A stretch of DNA of 64,000 nt from Treponema bryantii (lineage in GTDB: Bacteria; Spirochaetota; Spirochaetia; Treponematales; Treponemataceae), in assembly GCF_900111035.1 (NCBI RefSeq), contig NZ_FOFU01000005.1, positions 122,506 to 186,505 of the forward strand. The letters are read 5' to 3'. Below the pieces are notes generated by a model. That model was not told where the DNA came from. It saw nothing but the letters and a program-made list of their open reading frames with translations, and ran no database searches. Positions 26,101-32,146 of this stretch are shown in pieces. Every line of letters starts with the position of its first letter. Position 1 is the first letter of the stretch. The translations under genes and the position numbers were made by a program.

Positions 26101-28424
26101 ACAGTGCTAGTGCTTCAAATGTTTCAGCAACAAGCGATGCTAAGTATAGCAAGCCGGTTTACTCAATGGATGTTGTGCCATATATCCGTAAAATTTCTAC
26201 ACCAAATAGAAGGAAGAGCGGATTAAAAGATGCAAATATTCGCTCTGCGAGTGGAAACTACAGTATTATCAAGGATACAACAGATGCCTTTATACTTATT
26301 GAAGGATTTAATCTAAATCCAGATGAAGATGAAATATGTATCGTAACTTCTGATGTTGTAGATGATGCTGATGTAACAAAAGATAGTGGTGTTACAGTAA
26401 CTCGTTCAGCTGAAGCATCTGATGGTTATACTAGATTCACTGTAAGCAATGATTTGTCAAATAGTGGCTATCTTGAAGTATTTACAAATGGTATTCGTGC
26501 ATTGAATAACATTAATACAACAGATGCTTATGGTTCATACACACTTACAGGCAAGAAAGATTCAAACGGAAAACCAACAGCAACGGTAAATGATTATAAA
26601 TATTCATATAACCGCGAGGCAGACTTTAATACAACAAAGAATGTTATGCTTACAGATGACAGATATTTGATGGTATGGAGTATGCATGATACTGGTAATC
26701 AGACCCGTAATGGTTACTATCCTACTTTAATAATGGAAGGAGATAAACCTGTATTTGGTTATTTGAATCAGAGTGGTGGACGTAATTCAGATGTCGGAAC
26801 AGCAGCGGGAACTGGTGCAGGTAAAAACTATGCATCATATGCAATGGCTCAACGTGCTAAATTTGATGAAAATGGTGATGAAGTTTACATCGAATATCTT
26901 GCAAAGAACTCTGTAGGAAATCAATTTGGAATGGCCCGCGATGCTAGTGGTCGGTTCCATCATATTTCTGTATTTGACCGTGATAAGTGTGCTATGTGGT
27001 ATGTATATGATAGATATGCAGAGTTATATGGTACAGGAAGTGGTTGGGCACCAGGTGTTGGAATAACTAAAGAGGATGGAGCTACAAATTGGAATTATTT
27101 AGGATCTCCAGAAAATAATGGATTAGCATTAGAGACAGTTAATTATTCTTCTTTAATGACTGGTAGGTATATGTATCCAAAAATGGTTGCAAGTGGTAAT
27201 TCAAAAACAGGAACTGCATCTGTTTATGTTGCATACTATGATGATAACACTCATGAGATACTAGTTCGTAATTTTATGGTTGGTAAATCAGATGGCACTT
27301 ATGTTTCGGATGGAAATTCTGTTAAATTTACACGAATCTATGACGATGAAAACAAAATCTATTATTATTATTCTACTACAAAGAATTTAACAGGGCATTA
27401 TGTTAAATATAATAATAATTATTATCTGCTTACATATTATGGTAGTGATGATACCTATGGATATTACAGAATAAATAATAGTCCAAATATTGGAACAAAT
27501 GCTATGAATACTTATTCGATTGCGACTTTATCTGGATCTTCTGTAAAATCTATGAAACTTGATAGTAGTCACAAAGATTCTTCAGGGGAAACTTATTCTC
27601 AAGCAGTCAACTTTAGTGAAAATAATATGACATCAACAGCTAATTATAATGAGCAGTTACAATATAATACAGGTCGTATACAAGCTGTTGAAACAACAGA
27701 TGATACTAAGCCGTCAAAGTATTTTGACATGAAAGTTACTTCTGACAATCGAATTGTAATTGTATATTACGATGAGGTTGCATCTGCTTTGAAGCTGATG
27801 TATTCAACATCTGAAGTTACTGGTAGTAATCCGACAGAACAGATAAACTTTGATGATTCAGGCGTTTCTTTCCCAGAATATGTCGGTAACTATGTATCAC
27901 TTGGTCTTGATTCTAATAATGGAATACATATTACAGGTTTTGATGCAAATGATTCAGACTTGTATTATATGTACGTAGGTTGGAATAGCACAGAGCATAA
28001 ACCACAAACAGCTCTCAAGAAGGTGCGTGTAGATCAGTATGGTTCTGTAGGTCACTGGACACAGGTTCGCATAGATACAAATCCAGATCATGCAACTAGT
28101 AAATATTATAATAAGCCTGTAATTGCTTACTATAATTCAACAGAAACTGGTGGTCGTGATTCTATCAAACTTGCATATTTTACTGGTGCAATAACCGATA
28201 TTGCTTCTGCTACGGAAAAAGATCCAGCTATTCAGGGTGTTGATTCAAATGGTTATACAACAGGAGTTTGGGAATACATGACAGTACCTGCTATTACTCC
28301 ACCACAGGGAGGCGATCCGAAGTTCCAGAATGTTTGTCTCGACTTCGATGAAGATGGAGATCCAGTAGTTGGCTACCTTGCAACCAACATTGAGTTTGGT
28401 AAACAGCTGCCAGAAACAGACTAA
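14196..28424 (+). CDS. Giant (4742-residue) Ig-like-repeat surface lipoprotein
   Basis: MKKFAIALLFIVSVFAIS followed by Cys19 (lipobox FAISC) predicts an exported lipoprotein. The body is a long string of bacterial Ig-like beta-sandwich repeats. Units begin with DTDPPTLDIS, DNTPPIIVLT, DVDAPSISIT, DTSAPTLEVY or DTNAPVISSI-type boundaries and contain G-x-A/V-x-D (ISGTATDENNISKI) cores. Residues ~2130-2510 and ~2515-2975 are two related copies of a larger module. DLNGNGKFDYGTGEF near residue 3534 looks like a calcium-binding loop. From ~4000 the repeats give way to a different C-terminal region with propeller-like strands (LMVWSMHDTGNQT, GYYPTLIMEGDKPVFGYL, WTQVRIDTNP, KPVIAYYNST). AGAGGTG is the ribosome site. 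It appears to be an adhesin or a structural surface fibre; ligand unknown. No frameshift is seen over 14.2 kb, so the gene looks maintained by selection. Confidence 0.88.
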   Translation: MKKFAIALLFIVSVFAISCEIGLGAAVDTDPPTLDISTPPVDAVIRDKFAIAGNWTDDGTIASVKVKLERTDGLANSKSHTFDADFKELKVGKGTWKYVIDPVAEEVIDGSYQATITIADSTNRKTVVTRTFTIDNTPPIIVLTRPSTAKDLSSPDKYGQKFTLEGQAADTNNISRIELKLFTDKECTQPVNDEPVVLRNVPLSISMDAADYDSKDENYIYNKGETEEFSINVPKDGTGKQLYCKIYAYDGAARYADEDETATEDDEKGNCAEYFYLYKNIYTPFLQYYKITELYSILNGTYIDDSASRAVSPDTVKEEYLLSEDYQQRVSSFILNPKNNPTYIVAGRSPLALDGNDFNGTVNDIITGLTVMVEVSPGLDDIPLDENSLKVYVQEIITNNDKSITIKDEKIYPEATKEPNGSSYRFNVRLSRSEEGVDGLKIGKTYIFGVDGKDQSNNKVEVDGGKPFGFRLASNGSGPNLVIETPEDVTTYLKKDSNQTFTGYVEVEMGVSTILIYKGTDEDANLITTITFEESDATKVNGALRYDFSYLYDSFGNTNSIHKFIFKADLSGQLSQRIEKTIVYDVDAPSISITKPATAKKYVDNFGTEESGAYLNGEVEFTVMLNDKGGSGLASEDEETEAGKEPKYFAPKYEIINAADSSVIEEGIITEITGQTITINTTEEKYNNKTIVFRVTAYDVAGNKTSTQDKDANYTFIIDQSTDLPYIGEDVTYTKLDFAMDDINAYYQQQGAKLGNVEKGAVLKFKLYDDDGAAKLSIVNKELDIVTSGNTHTITNWEADATKLNNVAFEVTQDTPNKLVTISSYSFPPNDEDCGFYEYAIIAADTVDTSKKTIKGPFLVRITQDKASISVTCDKEYGKSSYDFTNTITVSPSEGPYELYRQVVKKGTDDKWGTYNDTIDSTSTTDDSQYMKVAEISDTQLTYDDKIKIDPYYPGEEAKDVTVYYKVVDKIGNSSVQKSVVLKVDNEPPTIEIKSPIAGKTGINALTETTQFSGKTNDKKAGVSWIWYKFTHDSAPGELYEAGGFEKTEAFNGPFTIDKEFVKASASASEKIGKLEEGSWYLHVYAEDETGNYDENENVINNERGNISDVATLAFDIDFAAPSIENFEISKTVYNSTNLTSGKGQVIVNGKATDSQGLASLKVYVQKESENAKSFDIAITNGVAGNNGVWTQLFVFGPSENTNAANYLTEGKYEVWVVATDKVGKTQSSEKKQITIDYTAPIIDYIDNNDTITTTLKLNDVVYDENKWYESKSLKLDVVVKDSVSGVSTVQCITLNKDGGDRVSPLSLTEDNNWTGSAQLASDGASLTITLNAKDAAGNIAESVTKTIKVDTSAPTLEVYKYKIGDDGTLKTASGTVYINNTSKLIVYGNYSDDQSGVRPLVFEGTTNGTDNKPKQPTVKYSTGEASDTNNSYSIETLTDANRLSIKSWKAEFTNDMLGTDTLKVYGYNAAGADGLQSDKNLFAISRDTTLPTFDKLNFTTDSEHYSVYAKKAADNTTVEEYYINNKQGTFIITGQADDARPDNAPSTEGPASGVDFIRLELKDSVTPTPHTITKVSNTAYFTNIDLSNFVTSATAKITVYDYAGNYREYSLPDIKFDNAGPESVHEVDSTGKDLVFRVGDGENTDIKETNASDYSLTWNSYTDTQGTTNTNDDVTYTDIDTAAGGKYAGGSFTNTSTIKVRGDFEDKGSGLKQVFYKLYSRDNPLIFENGEEKYNLDDDEKTALVEDVVRKNQYFAPSSTEEYKRVFYNVKKGDTDPYEGNQLKKNGVAVVEKKKLENGVFIDASDGDTNVIEFYKYWKLIKSTYSFTIPQLEEGCNYLVIVAEDNVGNYYLDTSDPIDHDNNPATDSRVYVNYSMNLDTTPPKIELNTPADTAIKYAKDSYVVRIKVTDPQVDNITNSSSGIKSVILSCNDETVTCTKSTAAGETDIWFADVAPLLKDNDSVTISATATDIAKTSSDKVVANIFKDTTAPSVTIDTNSINDADATVTGIQANGIISLKGTAEDVSGGSGLKVDEAGSKTLKLYYTKDSTLGGKAASAITTSDIGETAASKFKLLRTTENTASWEFTNLNTANLEGTGTSTAIADNTPIYFMVATEDKSGNIGYSTPQAVIVNQDTDRPQITLMQIEKSNSTTLLSTDVLGSISDDDGTTGLKLWYSDGSAPAAPSYVGTDWVATGWTEIPINGTSWTCSLSGDNVDGQKNWYFAVGDAAKGVFVTSADLRPYIKYYNQASKEDNSSPVKFKVDTNAPVISSIALLRTNVNTATVTASTEGWTETTNNLEFGGTYKYLYAKVIVTEKTAMDATTPLTCSYLGTISAGNVTPSNNQYTYIVGPFDLSGKDTGTPSLSFTVKDAVGKTASESKTIKVDFGLPVLTISNPDDKDSATGIQVNGKKTIISGTATDENNISKITLTAKAGTGDTEKEVVFKYPTPGSITQTQKALTFFDNKNWSAELDTTYLYNGTDAQALTLSVSAEDNFGNIYNLPYTAPAGGLEINQNSDRPEIKMNQVKRDGTGYITSTTVYGSIKDDDNQISRLWVWSKKNNNTAPSSAPSLNGENTGWVEFGADETKSTIENNNWQIDSSEGEGETTWYWAVADANAASDDDVFWTGAASELKRPYISYKDSTEKEDNTSGIAFKYDTKSPEINSVQLIRFETDLYNEDAATANVRYSASEIEAYMNKQTPKLQWSSENNISFGKDKALMYVKVQVTEETGMDSTTPMKEKDNYLAQFKDVGSGQSEVYIANTENTNIYTYILGPYDLSKKISGSALTTNYTLNFVATDMASKTGTKEKPVTIDNNAEITIKNVSPKLANEQTGEFTFSGEVEDSMSSIQAMAYHIPPYSSWNGKTDAQKKSYMTGLTGSDDWTSIEDVSTTWRVDFVNFAIDQLNYTIESNNESHIDSKYEAYNIKQDGLDTGVYDIPVCFKVTDEVGNVGYIWKGKYDKGENAEDKEIKIRFNPNTDRPSVVITDPESTDEGVLKSGNVTISGTATDDEGVKAVYVQIAKNGDNTFAENNLVGGDKLQTIPTKTWKGLLATGTKNWKLSLNISSFDTDEILLVRAIAVDNDEEATLVSTWSTVTKIKVNNTIPFFGSNHVNRYATGSTTAVPSREYNSDIYVKNENGYTWYLEGEVSTPVDDNFMKEFEITLNNETYLWTGNKTSITPPSGNSNPATITGTTVTYSGQQTLKYKIPVSSENLDITVRVKDNTSGTGGQSTESFKVSVDDTNPSFPDMYKADPADTEDLGIKLYRDEYGKASTLLNDTSQLLQNSNGSKFILAGKITEAGSGFDKAVFYFKRGIGANARIYNVMEAHGTDNQANKIAIASSSTSITTVKINGDNLPVRTLTLSKVTDHNDKFTNNELKDKTVTVGEEEVTQPMNPNIRVGGLVKLGGLYRTITAIDGTSGEITITPEYTGDDMSAEFVYAMVVDHEGEREDSDGSLNSSSDDGDKMYETYDGNKSSGYNWTAKFNSANIPDGPIEIHVVAFDKAGNVGHGYIKTRASNNAPRITKVMLGTDLNGNGKFDYGTGEFKTFYQDTDDDGKPLTKTGVQNWDLDTSKEFSDDEDGNPVYWKVKSGIAVIPEFVGGVGPFYWQMSRESDKITSAGTIPSDSYAGREMLASGANDLIVRKVTTESGESYENATWSYSSNKVDGETVQNYGGSLAIEATDALLTTNAATYEDQVVYYSFTFWDSTEDSTPGTDTGWTILNAKVKQDLTDGNNPVSVIKPFEWTGTGYTIRTIVTEDEVEKSDVTDVMESLSSGQKLGTTETTVIENGKITTTKVTITPKNSLYATIKENGHIELEADVANNNLIKQTKVGDTDTLGEDAKVSGKITFHGTAYDDTRLSSIWFKFDDFTASNSLAATGHDAATGMTGYAQAAWYNPETAKWESASASMASDGWEMNVSDIYFDQTGHKVDWYLSINTALITSQVGIDKALSIRTKDHAGKISSDSASASNVSATSDAKYSKPVYSMDVVPYIRKISTPNRRKSGLKDANIRSASGNYSIIKDTTDAFILIEGFNLNPDEDEICIVTSDVVDDADVTKDSGVTVTRSAEASDGYTRFTVSNDLSNSGYLEVFTNGIRALNNINTTDAYGSYTLTGKKDSNGKPTATVNDYKYSYNREADFNTTKNVMLTDDRYLMVWSMHDTGNQTRNGYYPTLIMEGDKPVFGYLNQSGGRNSDVGTAAGTGAGKNYASYAMAQRAKFDENGDEVYIEYLAKNSVGNQFGMARDASGRFHHISVFDRDKCAMWYVYDRYAELYGTGSGWAPGVGITKEDGATNWNYLGSPENNGLALETVNYSSLMTGRYMYPKMVASGNSKTGTASVYVAYYDDNTHEILVRNFMVGKSDGTYVSDGNSVKFTRIYDDENKIYYYYSTTKNLTGHYVKYNNNYYLLTYYGSDDTYGYYRINNSPNIGTNAMNTYSIATLSGSSVKSMKLDSSHKDSSGETYSQAVNFSENNMTSTANYNEQLQYNTGRIQAVETTDDTKPSKYFDMKVTSDNRIVIVYYDEVASALKLMYSTSEVTGSNPTEQINFDDSGVSFPEYVGNYVSLGLDSNNGIHITGFDANDSDLYYMYVGWNSTEHKPQTALKKVRVDQYGSVGHWTQVRIDTNPDHATSKYYNKPVIAYYNSTETGGRDSIKLAYFTGAITDIASATEKDPAIQGVDSNGYTTGVWEYMTVPAITPPQGGDPKFQNVCLDFDEDGDPVVGYLATNIEFGKQLPETD
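20590..23125 (+). repeat. Internal duplication of a ~380-460-residue module in the giant lipoprotein
   Basis: Two diverged copies start at about 20590 (QDTDRPQITLMQIEKSNSTT) and 21733 (QNSDRPEIKMNQVKRDGTGY). Each continues through a GSISDDD/GSIKDDD strand, a W-rich segment, RPYIKYYN/RPYISYKD, KEDNSS/KEDNTS, and a TNAPVISSIALLR/TKSPEINSVQLIR boundary. A third start, PNTDRPSVVITDPES, occurs near 23125 but diverges afterwards. Confidence 0.75.
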
Positions 28425-28433
28425 CAGGTTATA

Positions 28434-28468
28434 AAAACACACCTGCCAATCCCGACAAGGTGTGTTTT
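28434..28468 (+). terminator. Hairpin terminator of the giant lipoprotein gene
   Basis: AAAACACACCT (28434-28444) pairs perfectly with AGGTGTGTTTT (28458-28468), 10 nt after the stop. The final T4 is part of the stem, as in bidirectional terminators. Confidence 0.8.
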
Positions 28469-28480
28469 AGTTACAAAAGA

Positions 28481-28581
28481 AAGAGACATTCGCAATCAAG
28501 CGTCTTGTCTCCGTAGTTGTTAGTCTTTACAGACTATGCCCCGTCACGTTGGTTAGAGCTTTTGTGGCGGGGCAATTTTTT
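28481..28581 (+). ncRNA. Candidate structured RNA: three hairpins ending in a terminator
   Basis: After the first terminator come GAGACA (28483-28488) with TGTCTC (28506-28511) plus inner CGC/GCG; TAGTCT (28521-28526) with AGACTA (28531-28536); and GCCCCGTCAC (28538-28547) with GTGGCGGGGC (28564-28573), then TTTTTT (28576-28581). A second terminator this close to the first is not needed for the lipoprotein gene, so a short independent RNA or a structured 3' end is possible. I see no convincing promoter. Confidence 0.35.
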
Positions 28582-29479
28582 AGGCTTTTACCAGAATGCT
28601 TTTCTGAAGTTCGAGGACTTCCTCTAACGAGAGGCCGGCGGCTTGTGCAATTTGTTCTGGAGAAAGAATATTCATCTTTAAGAGGTTAATGGCAGCTTCC
28701 TTTGCTTTTTCGGAACGGCCATCGATGTAGCCATCATTGCGCCATGTGCGCTTTGCAAGTTCTTCATCAAACTCAGTTAAACACATACCAATTACCTCCG
28801 CTTTATTGATTTTGAAAAAGTTATCAAGAAGTTTTTCTTTTATGGCTTCATCAACAGCTTCTTCGATAGCTTTATTTTTGTCCATGCCTGCATCCATGTT
28901 TGAACTTACCATAGAGACAAACTTTACATAATGATACAACGGAGTACAGTTTTTGTTAAGTGGAACATTTTCATCTGGACGAAGATTTATAATTGTAGCG
29001 GTCCATTCAAAATCACCATGTTCTTTCTGGTTCCCAAGAAATGAATCTGATAATTTAAGTTTCCATGTATCAGGATCTGTTTTCTTTCCATGATAAAAAA
29101 CAAAAAATCTGGGACGAGGAATCATTACCTTATGTCGACTGAGAATGGATAGATTGTTATCTTTTAGATATAACTGATACAGGATTGAAAAGTATAAGAA
29201 CCCTCTGAGCGGCATGTTCGGATTCCATGAACTCTGTTCTTCGTAAAGATTTATTTCTGTATCAACTAAAAAGGAAATGTCGTTATGCATGCTGATGTAA
29301 ATTACATTTTCAATAGTATTGATTTTAAGGGCATCGGGATCGGTAATATTTGTGCCGTTGAGCGCATTATAAAGCTGGAGTCGCCATTTTTTACTGTCTT
29401 CTGTGTCTTTACCAAAGATATACTTAAAAAGTCTGTCTTTGTATTCTCGATTATACTGTGTTGTTTCTTGACTTTCCAT
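28580..29479 (-). CDS. Rpn-family PD-(D/E)XK nuclease (transposase-like)
   Basis: 299 residues from ATG 29479, chosen because AGAGGTG lies 5 nt upstream; a longer frame starts at 29500. The N-terminal two thirds resemble the PD-(D/E)XK recombination-promoting nuclease/putative transposase family abundant in Treponema: YNREYKDRLFKYIFGKDTED, DISFLVDTEINLYEEQSSWN (core acidic D...E-x-N in place of D/E-x-K) and MPLRGFLYFSILYQLYLKDN. The C terminus has a helical tail with a small AGLSLEEVLELQ segment common in this family. These genes are multicopy, often next to repeats, and their host function (recombination, defence) is debated. It is bordered by terminators and reads opposite to its neighbours. 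Confidence 0.75.
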   Translation of the reverse strand: MESQETTQYNREYKDRLFKYIFGKDTEDSKKWRLQLYNALNGTNITDPDALKINTIENVIYISMHNDISFLVDTEINLYEEQSSWNPNMPLRGFLYFSILYQLYLKDNNLSILSRHKVMIPRPRFFVFYHGKKTDPDTWKLKLSDSFLGNQKEHGDFEWTATIINLRPDENVPLNKNCTPLYHYVKFVSMVSSNMDAGMDKNKAIEEAVDEAIKEKLLDNFFKINKAEVIGMCLTEFDEELAKRTWRNDGYIDGRSEKAKEAAINLLKMNILSPEQIAQAAGLSLEEVLELQKSILVKA

Positions 29480-29659
29480 TTGTTCACCTCTTAAAATCAT
29501 TTAGATATTGTTCCCTCCGCCGAATAAAGATTCTGATAGAAATTCCTCTCTATATAATTAGTAAAACCAGAACGAAAAGTGCAATATTTGAGAAATAATC
29601 CTGATTAAATTTGAAAAAACGGCATCAATCATTTATAGTAAAAAAAATGGAGGAAAAAA

Positions 29660-30403
29660 ATGTTTGAAATTAAAAATGTTTCAAAGGCATATACCAAGGG
29701 TGGGGTGAAGGCGGTGGATTCGCTTTCGCTTACTGTGAATAATGGTGAGATTTTTGGTTTTCTGGGGCCTAATGGTGCCGGTAAAACTACATCTATAAAA
29801 ATGCTTACTGGCATAATTCAGCCGGATGAAGGTTCTCTTGAGCTGGATGGTATTTCAATTAAGGATCGCCCGGTAGCCGCTAAGCGTCAGTTTGCGTTTG
29901 TTCCTGATAATCCGGAAACTGTTTCTCGTCTTAAGGCAATTGAATATCTGAATTTTATTGGTGATGTTTATAAGGTTCCTGCAGATATCCGCAAGGAACG
30001 TATAGAAAACTATTGCACAAAGTTTGGGCTTAAAGAAGTTTTGAATAATAAGATTTCTTCTTTCAGCCATGGTATGAAGCAGAAACTGTTTTTGATTGCC
30101 AGCCTTATTACAGATCCGCAGAACTGGATTCTTGATGAACCGATGGTTGGTCTGGATCCTGAGGCTGCTTTTATCGTAAAGGAAATTATGCGCGAGCGTG
30201 CTAATGCAGGAAAAACTGTTTTCTTTTCTACTCACGTAATGGAAGTTGCAGAAAAGCTTTGCGACCGTATTGGAATTATTAAACAGGGAAAGCTGATTTT
30301 CCAGGGAACTATGAGTGAACTCAAAGAACAGCATGGAAAAGACGGCCAGTCACTTGAAGATATCTTCCTGGAAATGATTGGCAGCACTGCAAAAGCACAG
30401 TAA
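29660..30403 (+). CDS. ABC transporter ATP-binding protein (ABC-2 exporter type)
   Basis: 247 residues. Walker A GFLGPNGAGKTTSIKM, signature-region SSFSHGMKQKLFLIASL, Walker B WILDEPMVGLDPEA and switch His in FFSTHVMEVAEKL are all present. GGAGG precedes the ATG. The permease gene follows after 9 nt, so the two form one export complex in the inner membrane. Its closest type is the CcmA/NatA-like exporters with an unrelated large permease; substrate unknown. Confidence 0.92.
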   Translation: MFEIKNVSKAYTKGGVKAVDSLSLTVNNGEIFGFLGPNGAGKTTSIKMLTGIIQPDEGSLELDGISIKDRPVAAKRQFAFVPDNPETVSRLKAIEYLNFIGDVYKVPADIRKERIENYCTKFGLKEVLNNKISSFSHGMKQKLFLIASLITDPQNWILDEPMVGLDPEAAFIVKEIMRERANAGKTVFFSTHVMEVAEKLCDRIGIIKQGKLIFQGTMSELKEQHGKDGQSLEDIFLEMIGSTAKAQ

Positions 30404-30412
30404 GAGGCCGCC

Positions 30413-32146
30413 ATGATTTCTATGATTTTAAAACTTTATAAGATTCTGGTTACAAATGAGAATGTGTTTACCCAGATTCGGGAAAACTTTAAGAAAGGGC
30501 CAAAGGGTATCATAAAAAGCATTTTTCTTATTCTGGTTGCAATCTACATTTTCTGTGTAATGATTGGAATGTATTATCTTTATATGTCTGGTACTTACAA
30601 TTATCTGGCTGGCAATGGAAATCAGCATATGATGCCTTTTGTTTCTATGATGGTTGCAGTTGCCGTGATTATGTTCTTTGGCTTTACTTCTGTAGCATCT
30701 TCCTATTATACAGGTAAGGGTGAAGAATTTTTGATGAGTCTTCCGCTTACTCCCGGCCAGTTTTTTGGTGCAAAGTTTACAGTTTCATTTATAGCTGATG
30801 CCATATTCGGTGTTGGAATGTTTACAATCAGTTCAATTGTATATGGCTATAATGAAGGGCTGCTTGTAAATCCGCTGTTTTACCTGGGCTTTTTAGTTTC
30901 GGCAATTGCATTTTCGGTTACTGCCGTTTTTGTAATCTATCTGTTTTTTATTTTGATTTTGTATTTTGTACCGGCGCTTAGAAAAAAGAAGCTGCTTACG
31001 GGAGTTGCCACAGTTCTGCTTATTTTGTTCTGTATGTGCTATGGCTTTATGAATTCTTCTGTATCTATTTCGTTTTCTAATCCGGAGTTTGTAAGCGAAA
31101 AGATTGGCTCTTCAATCGATATGATTTTTGAGTTCAGTTCTAAGGTTCCGGTGTTTATGTATATTTCCGGTGCTTTGAATGGCAAAATCATTCCTATTCT
31201 GATTCTTGCAGCTCTGGGCTGTGTTGAACTTTTTGTGCTTGTTCCTTTAGTTGGAAAAATGTATGTAAAAAGTCTTAATGGTTTTTCTGATGAAAAGACT
31301 AAAAAGATTTCTTCAGAAAAGGCCGAAGAGGTTATTAAAAAAGATGTTCGTTCGGGTTCTGTTTTTCATGCGCTCTTTGTCCGCGATTTCAGAAACGTTG
31401 TCAGAGAACCAGCTTTCTTTGCTAACGGTCCGCTTTTTGTTTATCTCTTTCCGGTAATTTTTCTTCTCTCTTTTGGAATAGGTTTTATAGCTGCTGGAGA
31501 ATCTATCGATGGACTTTTAGTTTCTTTTAGAACAAAAATTGCTAAGCTTACTCCAGAAGACTTAAACTCTATCAAATATTATACAGCGCTTATTGGAGCT
31601 GCCTTGGTAATTTTCTGCGGAACTTTTGCAAATCTTGCTACTACTTCTTTTTCCCGGGAAGGAAAGTCTTTGAATGATCTTAAAGCAATGCCTGTTAAGT
31701 TTGATATGATTGTAAAAGTGAAGTTCTGGCATGCTCTGCTTTATATAGGAATTTCGAATGTCGTAATGATAAATATTATGGCTGCAGCTTATGCTATCCT
31801 TAAGATTCCATTCTCGCTGACAGATTTTATTGCTATCTGCTTTATGATGGTGATTTTTTCGGTTTCGGTTTCTATATTTTTGATTTTTATTGATATGTTT
31901 ATTGATACAATAAATCCAAAATTGAACTGGGAAAATCCGATTGCTGCAACTAAACAGAATTTTAATGTTCTGTGGTCAATGCTGATTTCTATGCTTACAA
32001 TTGTGATTCTTTTGCTGCTGATTATTTTTGTTCTGCCAAAGAAGATGATTTCAATTGTGATTTTAAGCATCTTATATGTTATAATTTCTGCACCTGTAGG
32101 AGCGGGATATTTCAGATATGCAGAAAAAAGACTTCAGGATATGTAA
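30413..32146 (+). CDS. ABC exporter permease (about 12 TM segments)
   Basis: 577 residues with about twelve hydrophobic segments in two halves separated by a charged cytoplasmic region around residues 295-330 (KTKKISSEKAEEVIKKDVRS). GKGEEFLMSLPLTPGQFFGAK after TM2 is a loop shared by putative large ABC exporters of Firmicutes and spirochaetes. It is translated from AGAGG 6-7 nt before the ATG and is the partner of the ATPase encoded just upstream. The last 29 bp overlap the start of the metalloprotease gene, so all three genes are probably one operon. Substrate unknown. Confidence 0.82.
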   Translation: MISMILKLYKILVTNENVFTQIRENFKKGPKGIIKSIFLILVAIYIFCVMIGMYYLYMSGTYNYLAGNGNQHMMPFVSMMVAVAVIMFFGFTSVASSYYTGKGEEFLMSLPLTPGQFFGAKFTVSFIADAIFGVGMFTISSIVYGYNEGLLVNPLFYLGFLVSAIAFSVTAVFVIYLFFILILYFVPALRKKKLLTGVATVLLILFCMCYGFMNSSVSISFSNPEFVSEKIGSSIDMIFEFSSKVPVFMYISGALNGKIIPILILAALGCVELFVLVPLVGKMYVKSLNGFSDEKTKKISSEKAEEVIKKDVRSGSVFHALFVRDFRNVVREPAFFANGPLFVYLFPVIFLLSFGIGFIAAGESIDGLLVSFRTKIAKLTPEDLNSIKYYTALIGAALVIFCGTFANLATTSFSREGKSLNDLKAMPVKFDMIVKVKFWHALLYIGISNVVMINIMAAAYAILKIPFSLTDFIAICFMMVIFSVSVSIFLIFIDMFIDTINPKLNWENPIAATKQNFNVLWSMLISMLTIVILLLLIIFVLPKKMISIVILSILYVIISAPVGAGYFRYAEKRLQDM

